A stretch of DNA of 64,000 nucleotides, taken from positions 1 through 64,000 of the forward strand of contig NZ_JAFMPS010000011.1 in NCBI RefSeq assembly GCF_020667895.1, written 5' to 3'. The notes below the pieces were generated by a model, which had not been told where the DNA came from, searched no databases, and was given only the letters and a program-made list of their open reading frames with translations. The translations under genes and the position numbers were made by a program. Origin of the DNA: Alcanivorax sp. 1008. Its GTDB lineage: Bacteria > Pseudomonadota > Gammaproteobacteria > Pseudomonadales > Alcanivoracaceae. Position 1 is the stretch's first letter, and every line of letters starts with the position of its first letter. Positions 27,378 to 37,047 of the stretch are shown here, one piece after another.

Positions 27378-28586
27378 TCAGATATCCAGCAACAAACGTG
27401 CCGGATCCTCAATAAACTGCTTGATGGCCACGAGGAACTGCACCGCTTCACGACCATCAATCAACCGGTGGTCATAAGAGACTGCCAGATACATCATCGG
27501 CAGGATTTCCACCTTGCCATCAACTGCCATCGGCCTTTCCTGAATCTTATGCATGCCGAGAATGGCTGTTTGCGGCGGGTTCAGAATGGGAGTCGACATC
27601 AGCGATCCAAATACACCACCGTTGGAAATAGTGAAGGTCCCGCCAGTCATCTCTTCGATGGACAACTTGCCTTCCCGAGCTTTTTTCCCAAACTCGATAA
27701 TATCTGTTTCGACTTCCGCCAGCCCCTTCTGATCAGCGTCGCGCAACACAGGAACTACAAGGCCCCGATCACCGGACACGGCGACGCCGACGTCGTAGTA
27801 ACCGTGATAAACAATGTCGTCGCCGTCGATTGAAGCATTCACCATGGGGAAGCGTTTCAACGCCTCAACACAGGCACGCACAAAGAAGCTCATAAAACCA
27901 AGGCGAACACCATGAGCCTTTTCAAAGTCGGCCTGATAATGCTTGCGCATATCCATGATCGGCTTCATGTTGACTTCGTTGAAAGTGGTCAACATGGCAG
28001 CATTATGCTGGGCATCCACCAAACGCTCCGCAATACGTTTGCGCAGCCTGGTCATTGGCACGCGGCGCTCTTCACGATCGCCATTTGCCACTGGCGCCGG
28101 CGCAACCGCAGCTGGCGTCACTGGCGCTGGCGCTGAGGCTTTCTGCTGCTCGCGCTGCTTCAGCGCGTTATCCACATCATCGCGGGTAATTCGCCCACCC
28201 TTGCCAGTGGCCTCAACCTTGCTGGCATCCAAGCCGGCTTCCGCCAAGCGCTTGCGAGCTGCCGGCCCTGCCACTGGCGCCTTATCTTCTGCAGCAACAG
28301 GCGCGCTGGCAGGCTCTGATTGAGTTTCTGTCGCCGGCGCAGCACCATCGCCCGCTTCGAGCACCGCCAGTAATGCCTGGCTTTCGATGGTGTCGCCTTC
28401 ACCATGGTGAATCTTGGTCAGCACACCATCCGCTGGCGCCACGACTTCGAGCACGACCTTGTCGGTCTCGATATCCACCAGCAACTCATCACGACTGACA
28501 CGATCACCTTCCTGCTTATGCCAGGTTGCGACGGTACCGTCAGCCACGGATTCGGGAAACTGCGGAGCTTTGATTTCAATAGACAT
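27378..28586 (-). CDS. sucB: 2-oxoglutarate dehydrogenase E2 (dihydrolipoyl succinyltransferase)
   Basis: A 402-residue core subunit. One lipoyl domain (residues about 2-77) carries the lipoylated Lys in [11 protein letters not shown]. An Ala/Pro linker leads to the E1/E3-binding domain ([20 protein letters not shown], about 105-145). After a second linker the catalytic domain ends with [12 protein letters not shown], holding the active-site His and Asp. It transfers succinyl from lipoate to CoA. It lies 37 bases downstream of sucA. Confidence 0.98.
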   Translation of the reverse strand: MSIEIKAPQFPESVADGTVATWHKQEGDRVSRDELLVDIETDKVVLEVVAPADGVLTKIHHGEGDTIESQALLAVLEAGDGAAPATETQSEPASAPVAAEDKAPVAGPAARKRLAEAGLDASKVEATGKGGRITRDDVDNALKQREQQKASAPAPVTPAAVAPAPVANGDREERRVPMTRLRKRIAERLVDAQHNAAMLTTFNEVNMKPIMDMRKHYQADFEKAHGVRLGFMSFFVRACVEALKRFPMVNASIDGDDIVYHGYYDVGVAVSGDRGLVVPVLRDADQKGLAEVETDIIEFGKKAREGKLSIEEMTGGTFTISNGGVFGSLMSTPILNPPQTAILGMHKIQERPMAVDGKVEILPMMYLAVSYDHRLIDGREAVQFLVAIKQFIEDPARLLLDI

Positions 28587-28623
28587 GATCTGTCCTGCGT
28601 CCTTTTATTGATCCGTTATTCGG

Positions 28624-31458
28624 TTATTCGATGCCAAATGCATCGTTAATCAGTCGTTGCTGCTGCTCTACATGCAAAGCCATGGATCCAGCCGCCGGGG
28701 CAGCCGCGCTTTCCCGGCCAGCATATTGCAGGTACAGCTGAGCATTGTGCTGTTGAATCACATGACGCATGTGATGCTGACTACAGTACCAAGCGCCCTG
28801 GTTCTGCGGCTCTTCCTGACACCAGGCAACGTGCTTTAGATTCTTGTAAGGGGCGATAACTTCCTGCAAACGCTGCTCCGGAAACGGATAGAGCTGCTCA
28901 ATCCGGACAAGCGCAGTATTGGTAATGCCATCGTTCTCGCGCTTTTCAAGCAGGTCGTAGTAGACCTTGCCTCCACACAGCACCAGACGAGTTACCTCAT
29001 CTGCATTTACATCAGTATCCGCAAGAACGGTTTCAAAGCGGCCTTCAGATAACTCCTCCAGCGTCGAAATTGCCCGCTTGTGGCGAAGCAGACTCTTCGG
29101 GCTCATCACCACCAGCGGCTTGCGCGTTGGGCGCAACGCCTGGCGGCGAATAAGGTGATAAATCTGCGCCGGCGTAGTCGGGGTACACACCTGAATGTTC
29201 TGCTCAGCACAAAGCTGCAGAAAACGTTCAAGACGGGCAGAGGAGTGTTCAGGCCCCTGCCCTTCGTAGCCATGCGGCAGAAGCAGCGTCAAACCGCAGA
29301 TGCGCGCCCACTTGGACTCACCTGAAGAAATAAACTGATCGATCACCACCTGAGCACCATTGGCGAAATCACCGAACTGGGCTTCCCAAATGATTAATGC
29401 CTGTGGCGTTGTTGTCGCATACCCATACTCAAATGCCAGCACGGCCTCTTCAGAAAGCAGCGAGTCATAAATATCGAACGGCGGCTGGGCTGGATCAATA
29501 TGCTGCAGTGGCACATAGGCCTCACCATTTTTCTGGCTGTGCAGCACTGCATGGCGATGTGAGAAGGTACCTCGGCCAACATCTTGGCCAGTGAGACGCA
29601 CTGGAACGCCCTCATCAAGCAAGGTAGCGTATGCCATGGTCTCAGCGTAGCCCCAATTGATTGGCATGGCACCGGCGGTCATTTTCTGACGGTCTTCAAC
29701 AATCTTTTTGACCTGACGCTGCAACACCACACCTTCAGGAATTGTTTCCAGACGGCCGCCAAGCTCCTGCAAACGCTTGAGGCTGAAGGAGCTATCCCAA
29801 TCATCGCTGAGCGTATGCCCCAGATAGGGAGACCAATCAACAAACAAAGCCTTATTCGGCTCTCTCACCAAACTCTTGACGACATGAGTACCTTCGTCGA
29901 GCAGGTTACGATAGTCCTCAATAAAACGGGCATTCTCAGCCTCGTTGATAATCCCTTCGCGCATCAACTGCTCTGCATACAAAGTGCGAGTAGTCGGATG
30001 GGACTTGATTTTCTTGTACATCAGCGGCTGAGTAGCAGACGGCTCGTCCGCCTCGTTGTGACCAAGACGCCGGTAGCAGATCAGATCGATAACCACATCT
30101 TTCTTGAACTGTTGACGATAGTCGACGGCCACCTGAGTAACGAAATACACCGCCTCCGGATCATCCGCGTTGACATGGAAAATGGGCGCTTGCACCATTT
30201 TAGCCACATCTGTGCAGTACTCCGTTGAACGAGCATCTTCGCGCTTGTGAGTGGTAAAGCCGACCTGATTATTGACGATCACATGCACGGTGCCACCGGT
30301 TTTGAAGCCGCGGGTCTGGGACATCTGGAACGTCTCCATGACCACACCCTGACCAGCAAATGCCGCGTCACCATGAATCAATAATGGCACCACCTGATCG
30401 CCCGCATCGTCATCACGACGATCCTGACGAGCGCGTACCGAGCCTTCCACTACGGGAGACACAATCTCCAAATGTGACGGGTTAAATGCCATCGCCAGAT
30501 GCACTTCTCCACCGGGCGTTTGCACATTAGAAGAGAAGCCCTGATGGTATTTCACGTCACCGGAGCCCTGCTCGATAAAGCTCTTTCCTTCAAACTCACC
30601 AAACAGGTCTGCAGGGCTCTTGCCGAGTGTGTTGACCAACACATTCAAACGGCCACGGTGGGCCATGCCGATGACCACTTCCTTGACGCCATAACTACCG
30701 GCTCGCTGGATCAACTCATCAACCAGCGGAATCATAGACTCGCCACCTTCAAGGCCAAAACGCTTGGTCCCCGGGTACTTGTTACCCAGATATTTTTCCA
30801 AGCCTTCGGCCGCAGTAAGACGCTCGAGCAGATGTTTCTTGATATCGGCGCTGTATTGCGGATGGCTGCGCACGGTTTCCATACGCTGCTGCAACCAGCG
30901 TTTTTCTGCGGTATTGACGATATGCATATATTCCGCACCCACTGTTGAACAGTAGGTGCCTTTAAGGCAATCAACGATTTCCCGCAGCGTGGCTTCCGGT
31001 TTGCCGATAAACAAATTACCGGTCTGGAACACGGTATCCAGATCCGCACTGGATAGACCGTGATGGGACAGCTCAAGATCCTGAACCTCCTCACGCTCCA
31101 TCTGGCCCAGCGGATCAAGCCGCGCCACCTGATGACCGCGGTTGCGGTAGGCAGCGATCAAATGCAGTACACGTACCTGACGACGCTCATGCTCACTACT
31201 TACCGAGCCTGCACCAACTTTCTGCACTCGCGAGCGGTTTTTCGCCTGCAGCAGAAAATACTCGCGCACGGCAGAGTGCGGCACGTCAGACTCAACGGCA
31301 CCATCAACAGCAGGGAGTTTTTCAAAATAGGAGCGCCAGTCTTCAGGCACGGAGTTGGGATCAGTTAGCCAATCTTCATACAGGTCATCGACCCAAGCGG
31401 CGTTTGCGCCACCAATATGGGAGGAACCCCATTGCCGATACATGGAACTGTCTTGCAT
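28624..31458 (-). CDS. sucA: 2-oxoglutarate dehydrogenase E1 (thiamine diphosphate)
   Basis: A 944-residue decarboxylase component. The N-terminal segment with NAAWVDDLYEDWLTDPNSVP is the E1o-specific E2-binding region. GMAHRGRLNVLVN, the thiamine diphosphate motif GDAAFAGQGVV and the downstream NNQVGFTT follow, with GRGTFSHRHAVLH in the second half and HGYEGQGPEHSSARLERFLQ near residue 720. The start ATG 31458 gives MQDSSMYRQW, matching Pseudomonas SucA; the longer frame adds 30 residues without conservation. First gene of the suc operon, downstream of the sdh terminator. Confidence 0.98.
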   Translation of the reverse strand: MQDSSMYRQWGSSHIGGANAAWVDDLYEDWLTDPNSVPEDWRSYFEKLPAVDGAVESDVPHSAVREYFLLQAKNRSRVQKVGAGSVSSEHERRQVRVLHLIAAYRNRGHQVARLDPLGQMEREEVQDLELSHHGLSSADLDTVFQTGNLFIGKPEATLREIVDCLKGTYCSTVGAEYMHIVNTAEKRWLQQRMETVRSHPQYSADIKKHLLERLTAAEGLEKYLGNKYPGTKRFGLEGGESMIPLVDELIQRAGSYGVKEVVIGMAHRGRLNVLVNTLGKSPADLFGEFEGKSFIEQGSGDVKYHQGFSSNVQTPGGEVHLAMAFNPSHLEIVSPVVEGSVRARQDRRDDDAGDQVVPLLIHGDAAFAGQGVVMETFQMSQTRGFKTGGTVHVIVNNQVGFTTHKREDARSTEYCTDVAKMVQAPIFHVNADDPEAVYFVTQVAVDYRQQFKKDVVIDLICYRRLGHNEADEPSATQPLMYKKIKSHPTTRTLYAEQLMREGIINEAENARFIEDYRNLLDEGTHVVKSLVREPNKALFVDWSPYLGHTLSDDWDSSFSLKRLQELGGRLETIPEGVVLQRQVKKIVEDRQKMTAGAMPINWGYAETMAYATLLDEGVPVRLTGQDVGRGTFSHRHAVLHSQKNGEAYVPLQHIDPAQPPFDIYDSLLSEEAVLAFEYGYATTTPQALIIWEAQFGDFANGAQVVIDQFISSGESKWARICGLTLLLPHGYEGQGPEHSSARLERFLQLCAEQNIQVCTPTTPAQIYHLIRRQALRPTRKPLVVMSPKSLLRHKRAISTLEELSEGRFETVLADTDVNADEVTRLVLCGGKVYYDLLEKRENDGITNTALVRIEQLYPFPEQRLQEVIAPYKNLKHVAWCQEEPQNQGAWYCSQHHMRHVIQQHNAQLYLQYAGRESAAAPAAGSMALHVEQQQRLINDAFGIE

Positions 31459-31764
31459 TGCAGCGCGTTCCCTCATGAGGAAGGATGCCACACTCCAGCT
31501 GCTGGCCTGGTCGATATGGTGACCGCAGGGAGATAGCCCCGTTCCCACTTCTCTTCAGTTCAAGAGCCGGCACTTTGTGAGCACCAACTCTCCCTTATTC
31601 GGTTGTCTCCGAGGGGTTACCCCGGATTGCTCCAAAGTCTAGCCCCTTTTGCTGAGCATTGTTAGGCACAATGCGTAAAAAGTGACTGACACAACACAAC
31701 ATTTTGCAGATCAACCCTGCCATCAGGGGTAAAAAAAAGGCGACCCGCAGGCCGCCTCTTTTAC
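31459..31764. other. sdhB-sucA intergenic region
   Basis: These 306 bases contain the sdh terminator (31731-31757) and should carry the sucA promoter. A GC-rich near-palindrome CCGGGGTAACCCCTCGG around 31608-31624 on the minus strand lies about 150 bases before sucA. I could not fix a -35/-10 pair. Confidence 0.5.
31731..31757 (-). terminator. Terminator of the sdh operon
   Basis: Seven bases after the sdhB stop, stem AGGCG/CGCCT with an inner CC/GG pair and one mismatch is followed by eight T residues on the minus strand. Confidence 0.8.
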
Positions 31765-32481
31765 TTATACCGCCCGCTCGAGCAGCATCTCCCGAATATG
31801 GCCAATGGCCCGGGTTGGATTCAACCCCTTCGGACAGACACTGACGCAGTTCATGATGCCGCGGCAACGGAACAGCGAGAACGGGTCATCCAGCTTACCC
31901 AGACGCTCATCAGTGGCCTGATCACGGCTGTCCGCAAGGAACCTGTAGCTCTGCAGCAATGCAGCCGGCCCCAGGAACTTGTCCGGGTTCCACCAGAACG
32001 ACGGACAGCTGGTTGAGCAGCAAGCGCAAAGAATACACTCGTACAGACCGTCGATCTTCTCGCGATCTTCCGGCGACTGCAGGCGCTCTATAGCCGGTAC
32101 CGGGGTGTTGTTCTGCAGGTACGGCTGCACCTTTTCGTACTGGTTGTAGAACATGGTCATGTCGACAACCAGATCACGAATCACAGGCAGGCCCGGCAGA
32201 GGACGCAGAATCAGCGCCTTCTTACCCTCCAACACGCCCGGCGCGGTGGCCGACAGCGGTGTAATGCAGGCCAGGCCATTCTTGCCGTTGATGTTCATGC
32301 CATCCGAGCCACACACACCCTCACGGCAGGAGCGCCGGTAACCCATGCTATCGTCCTGCTCCTTCACCAGGTTCAGAACATCCAGCACCATCAGGTCCTT
32401 GCCACCGGTGTCGACCTCGTACTCTTTCATGTACGGCTCGCGGTCGGTCTCCGGGTTGTAACGGTAAATACTGACTTTCAT
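31765..32481 (-). CDS. sdhB: Succinate dehydrogenase iron-sulfur subunit
   Basis: A 238-residue subunit carrying three Fe-S clusters between the flavoprotein and the membrane anchor. Ligand motifs are SCREGVCGSDGMNINGKNGLAC ([2Fe-2S], residues about 57-77; quoted in two parts: SCREGVCGSDG and NGKNGLAC), CILCACCSTSCPSF ([4Fe-4S], about 150) and CRGIMNCVSVCPKGLNP ([3Fe-4S]/[4Fe-4S], about 207). GGAGAGCC precedes ATG 32481. Last gene of sdhCDAB. Confidence 0.98.
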   Translation of the reverse strand: MKVSIYRYNPETDREPYMKEYEVDTGGKDLMVLDVLNLVKEQDDSMGYRRSCREGVCGSDGMNINGKNGLACITPLSATAPGVLEGKKALILRPLPGLPVIRDLVVDMTMFYNQYEKVQPYLQNNTPVPAIERLQSPEDREKIDGLYECILCACCSTSCPSFWWNPDKFLGPAALLQSYRFLADSRDQATDERLGKLDDPFSLFRCRGIMNCVSVCPKGLNPTRAIGHIREMLLERAV

Positions 32482-32493
32482 ACAGGCTCTCCG

Positions 32494-34269
32494 TCAGTAG
32501 GTGCGAACTTTCGGCTGGAAGGTATCGACGGTCTTCGGCTTGAAGTTAACGTCGCGCTTACCAAGCTGCTTGGTTTTAGGGTCGAAAATTGAGTGGCACA
32601 GCCAGTTCTCGTCATCACGATCCGGATAGTCGTAACGGCTGTGGGCACCACGGCTTTCGGTACGACCTTCAGCGGCGATGGCGGTGGCTTCTGCCACTTC
32701 GAGCAGGTTATCCAACTCCAGCGCCTCGATGCGCGCAGTATTGAAGGCCTGGCTCTTGTCGCCCAGATGCGCTTCGCCAATACGGCTACGCAGATCAGCC
32801 ACTTTCTTGACGCCATCAATCATCAGGTCACCCTTGCGGAATACCCCGAAGGCGTTCTGCATAGTGCTCTGCAGCTCTTTACGCAGGCTGGCCACTGACT
32901 CGCCGCCCTTGGAGTCGTCCCAGCGACGCAGGCGAGCCATGGCACGATCCATGTCATCACTATTTGGCTCGGCCTGATCCATGCCCTGACGCAATGCATC
33001 TTCGATATAAAGACCCGCTGCGCGACCAAATACCACCAGATCAAGCAACGAGTTACCACCCAGACGATTGGCACCATGCACAGATACGCAAGCCACTTCG
33101 CCCACCGCAAACAACCCTGGAATTTGCTCTGCCTGACCCTGGTGGCCGCCATCCAGACGCAGCGCCTGACCATGAATATTGGTCGGAATACCACCCATCA
33201 TGTAATGGCAGGTGGGCACCACCGGAATCGGCTCTTTCACCGGATCAGCATGAGCAAAGGTCTTGGATAGTTCACAGATGCCCGGCAGGCGGCTATGCAG
33301 CACTTCCTCACCAAGGTGATCCAGCTTCAGGTAGACATAGTCACCGTTCGGACCGCAACCACGGCCATCGAGGATTTCCATCATCATCGAACGGGCCACC
33401 ACGTCACGGCCGGCGAGATCCTTGGCATTGGGGGCGTAACGCTCCATAAAGCGCTCGCCATCCTTATTAATCAGGTAGCCACCTTCCCCGCGGCAGCCCT
33501 CGGTCACCAGCGTACCCGCGCCGGCAATACCGGTGGGGTGGAACTGCCACATCTCGATGTCCTGCACCGGCACGCCAGCGCGCAGCGCCATGCCGATACC
33601 ATCACCAGTGTTGATCAGGGCATTAGTGGTAGAAGAGTAAATACGGCCGGCACCACCGGTGGCAAAGACAGTCGCTTTTGCCTTGAAGAATACGGTCTCA
33701 CCGGTTTCGATGCAGATAGCGATTACCCCGGCAGCATGGCCACGGGCATCGGTGACCAGCTCAGCGGCATACCACTCGCTGTAGAACTGGGTGCCATTCT
33801 TCAGGTTCTGCTGATACAAAGTATGCAGCAGGGCATGGCCAGTACGGTCAGCTGCAGCACAGGTGCGGGCAGCCTGACCACCCTCACCAAAGTTCTTCGA
33901 CTGACCACCGAAGGGACGCTGATAGATGCGACCTTCTTCAGTACGGGAGAACGGCAGGCCCATATGCTCAAGCTCGAACACGGTCTGCGGACCAACCGAA
34001 CACATATATTCGATGGCATCCTGGTCACCGATATAGTCGGAACCCTTGACGGTGTCATACATGTGCCAGCGCCAGTCGTCATTCGGATCAGCCGAAGCGA
34101 TGGCGCAGGTGATACCACCCTGAGCAGACACCGTATGCGAACGGGTTGGAAAGACTTTCGAGATCAGTGCGGTTTTAAAGCCGGACTGGGCCATTTGCAG
34201 CGAGGCACGCATGCCTGCACCGCCGCCACCAACTACGATGGCATCAAAGGTTACCGTGCGAATGCTCAT
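32494..34269 (-). CDS. sdhA: Succinate dehydrogenase flavoprotein subunit
   Basis: A 591-residue catalytic subunit. The FAD motif is [16 protein letters not shown] near residue 12, the covalent-FAD His is in [11 protein letters not shown] near residue 45, and catalytic residues lie in [11 protein letters not shown] and the HxxGA-type [10 protein letters not shown] and [22 protein letters not shown]. It oxidises succinate to fumarate at the inner face of the cytoplasmic membrane. It starts 3 bases after the sdhD stop and is 12 bases from sdhB. Confidence 0.98.
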   Translation of the reverse strand: MSIRTVTFDAIVVGGGGAGMRASLQMAQSGFKTALISKVFPTRSHTVSAQGGITCAIASADPNDDWRWHMYDTVKGSDYIGDQDAIEYMCSVGPQTVFELEHMGLPFSRTEEGRIYQRPFGGQSKNFGEGGQAARTCAAADRTGHALLHTLYQQNLKNGTQFYSEWYAAELVTDARGHAAGVIAICIETGETVFFKAKATVFATGGAGRIYSSTTNALINTGDGIGMALRAGVPVQDIEMWQFHPTGIAGAGTLVTEGCRGEGGYLINKDGERFMERYAPNAKDLAGRDVVARSMMMEILDGRGCGPNGDYVYLKLDHLGEEVLHSRLPGICELSKTFAHADPVKEPIPVVPTCHYMMGGIPTNIHGQALRLDGGHQGQAEQIPGLFAVGEVACVSVHGANRLGGNSLLDLVVFGRAAGLYIEDALRQGMDQAEPNSDDMDRAMARLRRWDDSKGGESVASLRKELQSTMQNAFGVFRKGDLMIDGVKKVADLRSRIGEAHLGDKSQAFNTARIEALELDNLLEVAEATAIAAEGRTESRGAHSRYDYPDRDDENWLCHSIFDPKTKQLGKRDVNFKPKTVDTFQPKVRTY

Positions 34270-34272
34270 GGA

Positions 34273-34644
34273 TCAGGCGCCTCCCCAAATAATCACCAGA
34301 CCCCAGAGTACGTAAACGAGGGTCAACAACGCGATAACGAGCTGAGCAATCAACCGGACCACGGTACCCGCAGCACCAATCTGACGATTGGTCAGATAGT
34401 CGGTAGTCACGGTCCACAGGCCGACCCATGCATGGGCGCCAACAGCGACGATCATAAAAGTATTGGCAATCTGCATCACCAGACACCCCATAAAGCCTGA
34501 CCAGGCCTCATAGGTAACCTCGCCCTGAGCAATCAGCCAGCCCAGCACGACCAATGTATAAATAGCCAGAAGGACAGCACTAACACGCTGTACCAACCAG
34601 TCTGACAGGCCATTACGGCCCAGACTTGTAACGCTGGTTACCAT
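34273..34644 (-). CDS. sdhD: Succinate dehydrogenase membrane anchor subunit
   Basis: A 123-residue protein with three hydrophobic helices (residues about 14-37, 55-78 and 92-117). The first has DWLVQRVSAVLLAIYTLVV, the pattern seen in SdhD. A His in GAHAWVGLWTV and Tyr in TDYL fit the heme/quinone region. It overlaps sdhC by 7 bases and joins SdhC to bind heme b and quinone. Confidence 0.95.
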   Translation of the reverse strand: MVTSVTSLGRNGLSDWLVQRVSAVLLAIYTLVVLGWLIAQGEVTYEAWSGFMGCLVMQIANTFMIVAVGAHAWVGLWTVTTDYLTNRQIGAAGTVVRLIAQLVIALLTLVYVLWGLVIIWGGA

Positions 34645-35021
34645 ACCCAGACCCCCGCGAGAATGATCAGTACCGCAGCAATAGCGAAACTAAGAATGGC
34701 GCCGCGGCGGCCGCCTTCCAGAGTTTCACCGATGCCCCAATCCATAATCAGGTGCTTGATACCAGCCACCAGGTGATACAGCACAGCTGCCAGAATCGCC
34801 CAGACCACCAATTTGGCGAGGGGCGCTGTCAGCAGTTCTTTGGTTTGCGCAAAGCTTTCCGGAGATGCCAAAGAGCGATCCAACAGCCACAGCAAAATCG
34901 GAATCGCCACAAACAGGGCGACACCGGCAACACGGTGGGTGATGGAGGCCAGGGCGGGAACCGGGAACTTGATCGTAGTCAGATCGAGATTTACGGGACG
35001 CTTGTCGTTCACGTTAGCCAT
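34638..35021 (-). CDS. sdhC: Succinate dehydrogenase cytochrome b556 subunit
   Basis: A 127-residue membrane subunit with three helices. SdhC signatures are RPVNLDLTTIKFPVPALASITHRVAGVALF (shown in parts: RPVNLDL, PALASITHRVAGV) near the start and HLVAGIKHLIMDWG, holding the heme His, near residue 85. I choose ATG 35021; the GTG one codon upstream (35024) is better spaced from AGGAG and may be the real start. First gene of sdhCDAB, divergent from gltA. Confidence 0.95.
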   Translation of the reverse strand: MANVNDKRPVNLDLTTIKFPVPALASITHRVAGVALFVAIPILLWLLDRSLASPESFAQTKELLTAPLAKLVVWAILAAVLYHLVAGIKHLIMDWGIGETLEGGRRGAILSFAIAAVLIILAGVWVW

Positions 35022-35133
35022 CACTATGCCAGGCTCCTGTGGAAGGAGCGGTTGTCGGGAACGTGCGAAAAAACAGCACTGGACGGAATCCGTTACCACT
35101 CATCGGGTATGCCCCGGTGCGTAGCGGGGCGCA

Positions 35134-35161
35134 AGTATAGCCCTGTGTCCATCGAAAACAA
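35134..35161 (-). promoter_or_regulatory. Candidate sdhCDAB promoter
   Basis: On the minus strand TTGTTT (35156-35161), 16 bases, then TATACT (35134-35139). The -10 matches five of six sigma-70 positions and the -35 three of six. It would give a leader of about 105 bases. Confidence 0.4.
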
Positions 35162-35298
35162 ACAACCTGAGCGGAAAAAAACCGCCAACATACTGTTTTC
35201 AAAGGGCCAATTTCACGCGACCCTCAGGTCACAGATTTTCCGACGTAACATGCTGTTTACCTTGCACATTTATGAAAGTGTGAAAAATACCCGTTTCG

Positions 35299-35326
35299 TT
35301 GACAAAGATGTGTCAAAACTTTAATT
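35299..35326 (+). promoter_or_regulatory. Candidate gltA promoter overlapping an inverted repeat
   Basis: A consensus TTGACA -35 (35299-35304) with TTAATT 16 bases downstream (35321-35326). The -35 is half of a perfect inverted repeat TTGACA-aagatg-TGTCAA (35299-35316), so a repressor or activator could bind there. Confidence 0.5.
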
Positions 35327-35403
35327 TCGCCCAGCCTCGGCGAGCCAAACAGATCCCTGCCATTTACGTCCGGCCGCCACTCCGCCTGCGAAGGAGAACA
35401 TCC

Positions 35404-36690
35404 ATGACCGAGAAGAACGCCATCCTCAAGGTAGAGGGCCACGACGATATCAGCCTGCCAATCTACACGCCGACCATGGGTCAGGACGTGATTGATGTGG
35501 CCAGCTTGACCGGCAAGGGCCTGTTCACCTTTGACCCAGGCTTTACCTCCACCGCCTCCTGCGAGTCGAAGATCACCTATATTGATGGTGAGAAAGGACA
35601 GCTGCTACACCGTGGCTACTCCATCGAAGAGCTCGCCAACAAATCCGATTATCTGGAAGTCTGCTACCTGTTGTTATTCGGAGAGCTGCCCACTGCTGAG
35701 CAGAAGGAATCCTTCGTCAGCACCGTGAAAAACCACACCATGGTTCACGAGCAGCTGCAGTTCTTCTACCGCGGCTTCCGCCGTGACGCACACCCAATGG
35801 CGGTCATGTGTGGCGTGGTTGGTGCCCTGTCAGCGTTTTATCACGACTCCACCGATATCAAGAACCCAATGCACCGGGAAGTCACTGCCTATCGGCTGAT
35901 CGCGAAAATGCCGACCATTGCTGCGATGTGCTACAAGTATTCCGCTGGCCAGCCATTTATGTATCCACGCAATGACCTGAGCTACTCGGAAAACTTCCTG
36001 CACATGATGTTCGGCACCCCGTGCGAAGAGTCGAAGATCAGCCCGGTACTGGCCAAGGCCATGGACCGCATCTTCATTCTGCATGCGGATCACGAACAGA
36101 ATGCCTCCACCTCGACTGTGCGTTTGGCAGGCTCCTCCGGTGCCAACCCGTTCGCTTGTATCGCTGCTGGCATTTCCGCATTGTGGGGCCCCGCACATGG
36201 CGGTGCCAACGAAGCCGTGCTGAACATGCTTGACCAAATCGGCGACGTGTCCAACATCGACGCCTACATCGCTAAAGCCAAGGACAAGAACGACCCATTC
36301 AAGCTGATGGGCTTCGGTCACCGGGTATACAAGAACTATGATCCACGCGCTTCCGTAATGCGTGAGTCATGCCACGAAGTACTGAATGAGCTCGGCATCC
36401 ATGATCCGCAGCTGGAGTTGGCGATGAAGCTGGAAGAAATCGCCCTTTCTGATCCGTACTTCAAGGAGAAGAAGCTGTTCCCGAACGTCGACTTCTACTC
36501 CGGCATCATCCTGAAAGCGATGGGCATACCCACTTCCATGTTCACCGTCATCTTTGCCCTGTCCCGTACCGTGGGCTGGATCGCTCACTGGAACGAGATG
36601 ATCTCCAATCCGTACAAGATTGGCCGTCCGCGCCAACTGTACACTGGCTATGACGAGCGCAAGTTCACCCCGGTGAATGAACGCAAGTAA
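35404..36690 (+). CDS. gltA: Citrate synthase (type II)
   Basis: A 428-residue enzyme joining acetyl-CoA and oxaloacetate. The start is ATG 35404 with AAGGAG eight bases before; the longer frame is non-conserved. Signatures are [17 protein letters not shown] near the start (the NADH-sensitive hexameric type), the catalytic His in [27 protein letters not shown] with the second His, and the Asp in NVDFYSGI. It is divergent from sdhC and followed by a terminator at 36722. Confidence 0.98.
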   Translation: MTEKNAILKVEGHDDISLPIYTPTMGQDVIDVASLTGKGLFTFDPGFTSTASCESKITYIDGEKGQLLHRGYSIEELANKSDYLEVCYLLLFGELPTAEQKESFVSTVKNHTMVHEQLQFFYRGFRRDAHPMAVMCGVVGALSAFYHDSTDIKNPMHREVTAYRLIAKMPTIAAMCYKYSAGQPFMYPRNDLSYSENFLHMMFGTPCEESKISPVLAKAMDRIFILHADHEQNASTSTVRLAGSSGANPFACIAAGISALWGPAHGGANEAVLNMLDQIGDVSNIDAYIAKAKDKNDPFKLMGFGHRVYKNYDPRASVMRESCHEVLNELGIHDPQLELAMKLEEIALSDPYFKEKKLFPNVDFYSGIILKAMGIPTSMFTVIFALSRTVGWIAHWNEMISNPYKIGRPRQLYTGYDERKFTPVNERK

Positions 36691-36721
36691 TTGCCCGCTA
36701 AAACAGAAGTATGAAAACGAG

Positions 36722-36746
36722 AGGCCACCTTAGGGTGGCCTTTTTT
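36722..36746 (+). terminator. gltA terminator
   Basis: Stem AGGCCACC/GGTGGCCT with a TTAG loop followed by six T residues, 31 bases after the gltA stop. Confidence 0.93.
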
Positions 36747-37047
36747 GTGCGCCAGGCGTTTTATGCGACACAGACAAAGTCGGCTTCCGCCTACCCATTA
36801 GCAGCACCCAGCTGACCGCCTCTTACTCTTACTCAAAGATAGGCACTACCCCGTTCTTCTGATTAGAAAGGGAAACAAGGAATGCTGTTTATCTAAAAAA
36901 GGCCCGAAAGGAAGGCAAATGTCAAAAGGTGTCAGACTTAGAGATTACTAATTAAGTAATTTTGGCCCGCAAACATGAGCCTGACTGGCCCGGTGCTGAA
37001 GCCGACAGTACAACGAATCATTTCGAAAACATAAGGAAAATACGACC
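36747..37047. other. Intergenic before the metallophosphatase gene
   Basis: About 300 bases, AT-richer than the surroundings. A small inverted repeat ATTACT-aatta-AGTAAT lies near 36943-36959 and ACATAAGGAAAAT gives a ribosome site for the next gene. No gene or clear promoter seen. Confidence 0.5.

Larger units (their letters stand above)
35022..35403. other. sdhC-gltA divergent regulatory region
   Basis: A 382-base gap between two divergently transcribed TCA-cycle genes, with one candidate promoter in each direction (listed separately). A GCCCCG/CGGGGC stem (35111-35130) would form in the sdh leader RNA. No riboswitch pattern was recognised. Confidence 0.6.

Noticed and set aside
29584-30228. 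Plus-strand frame of 214 codons opposite sucA
   Set aside because: Antisense shadow of sucA.
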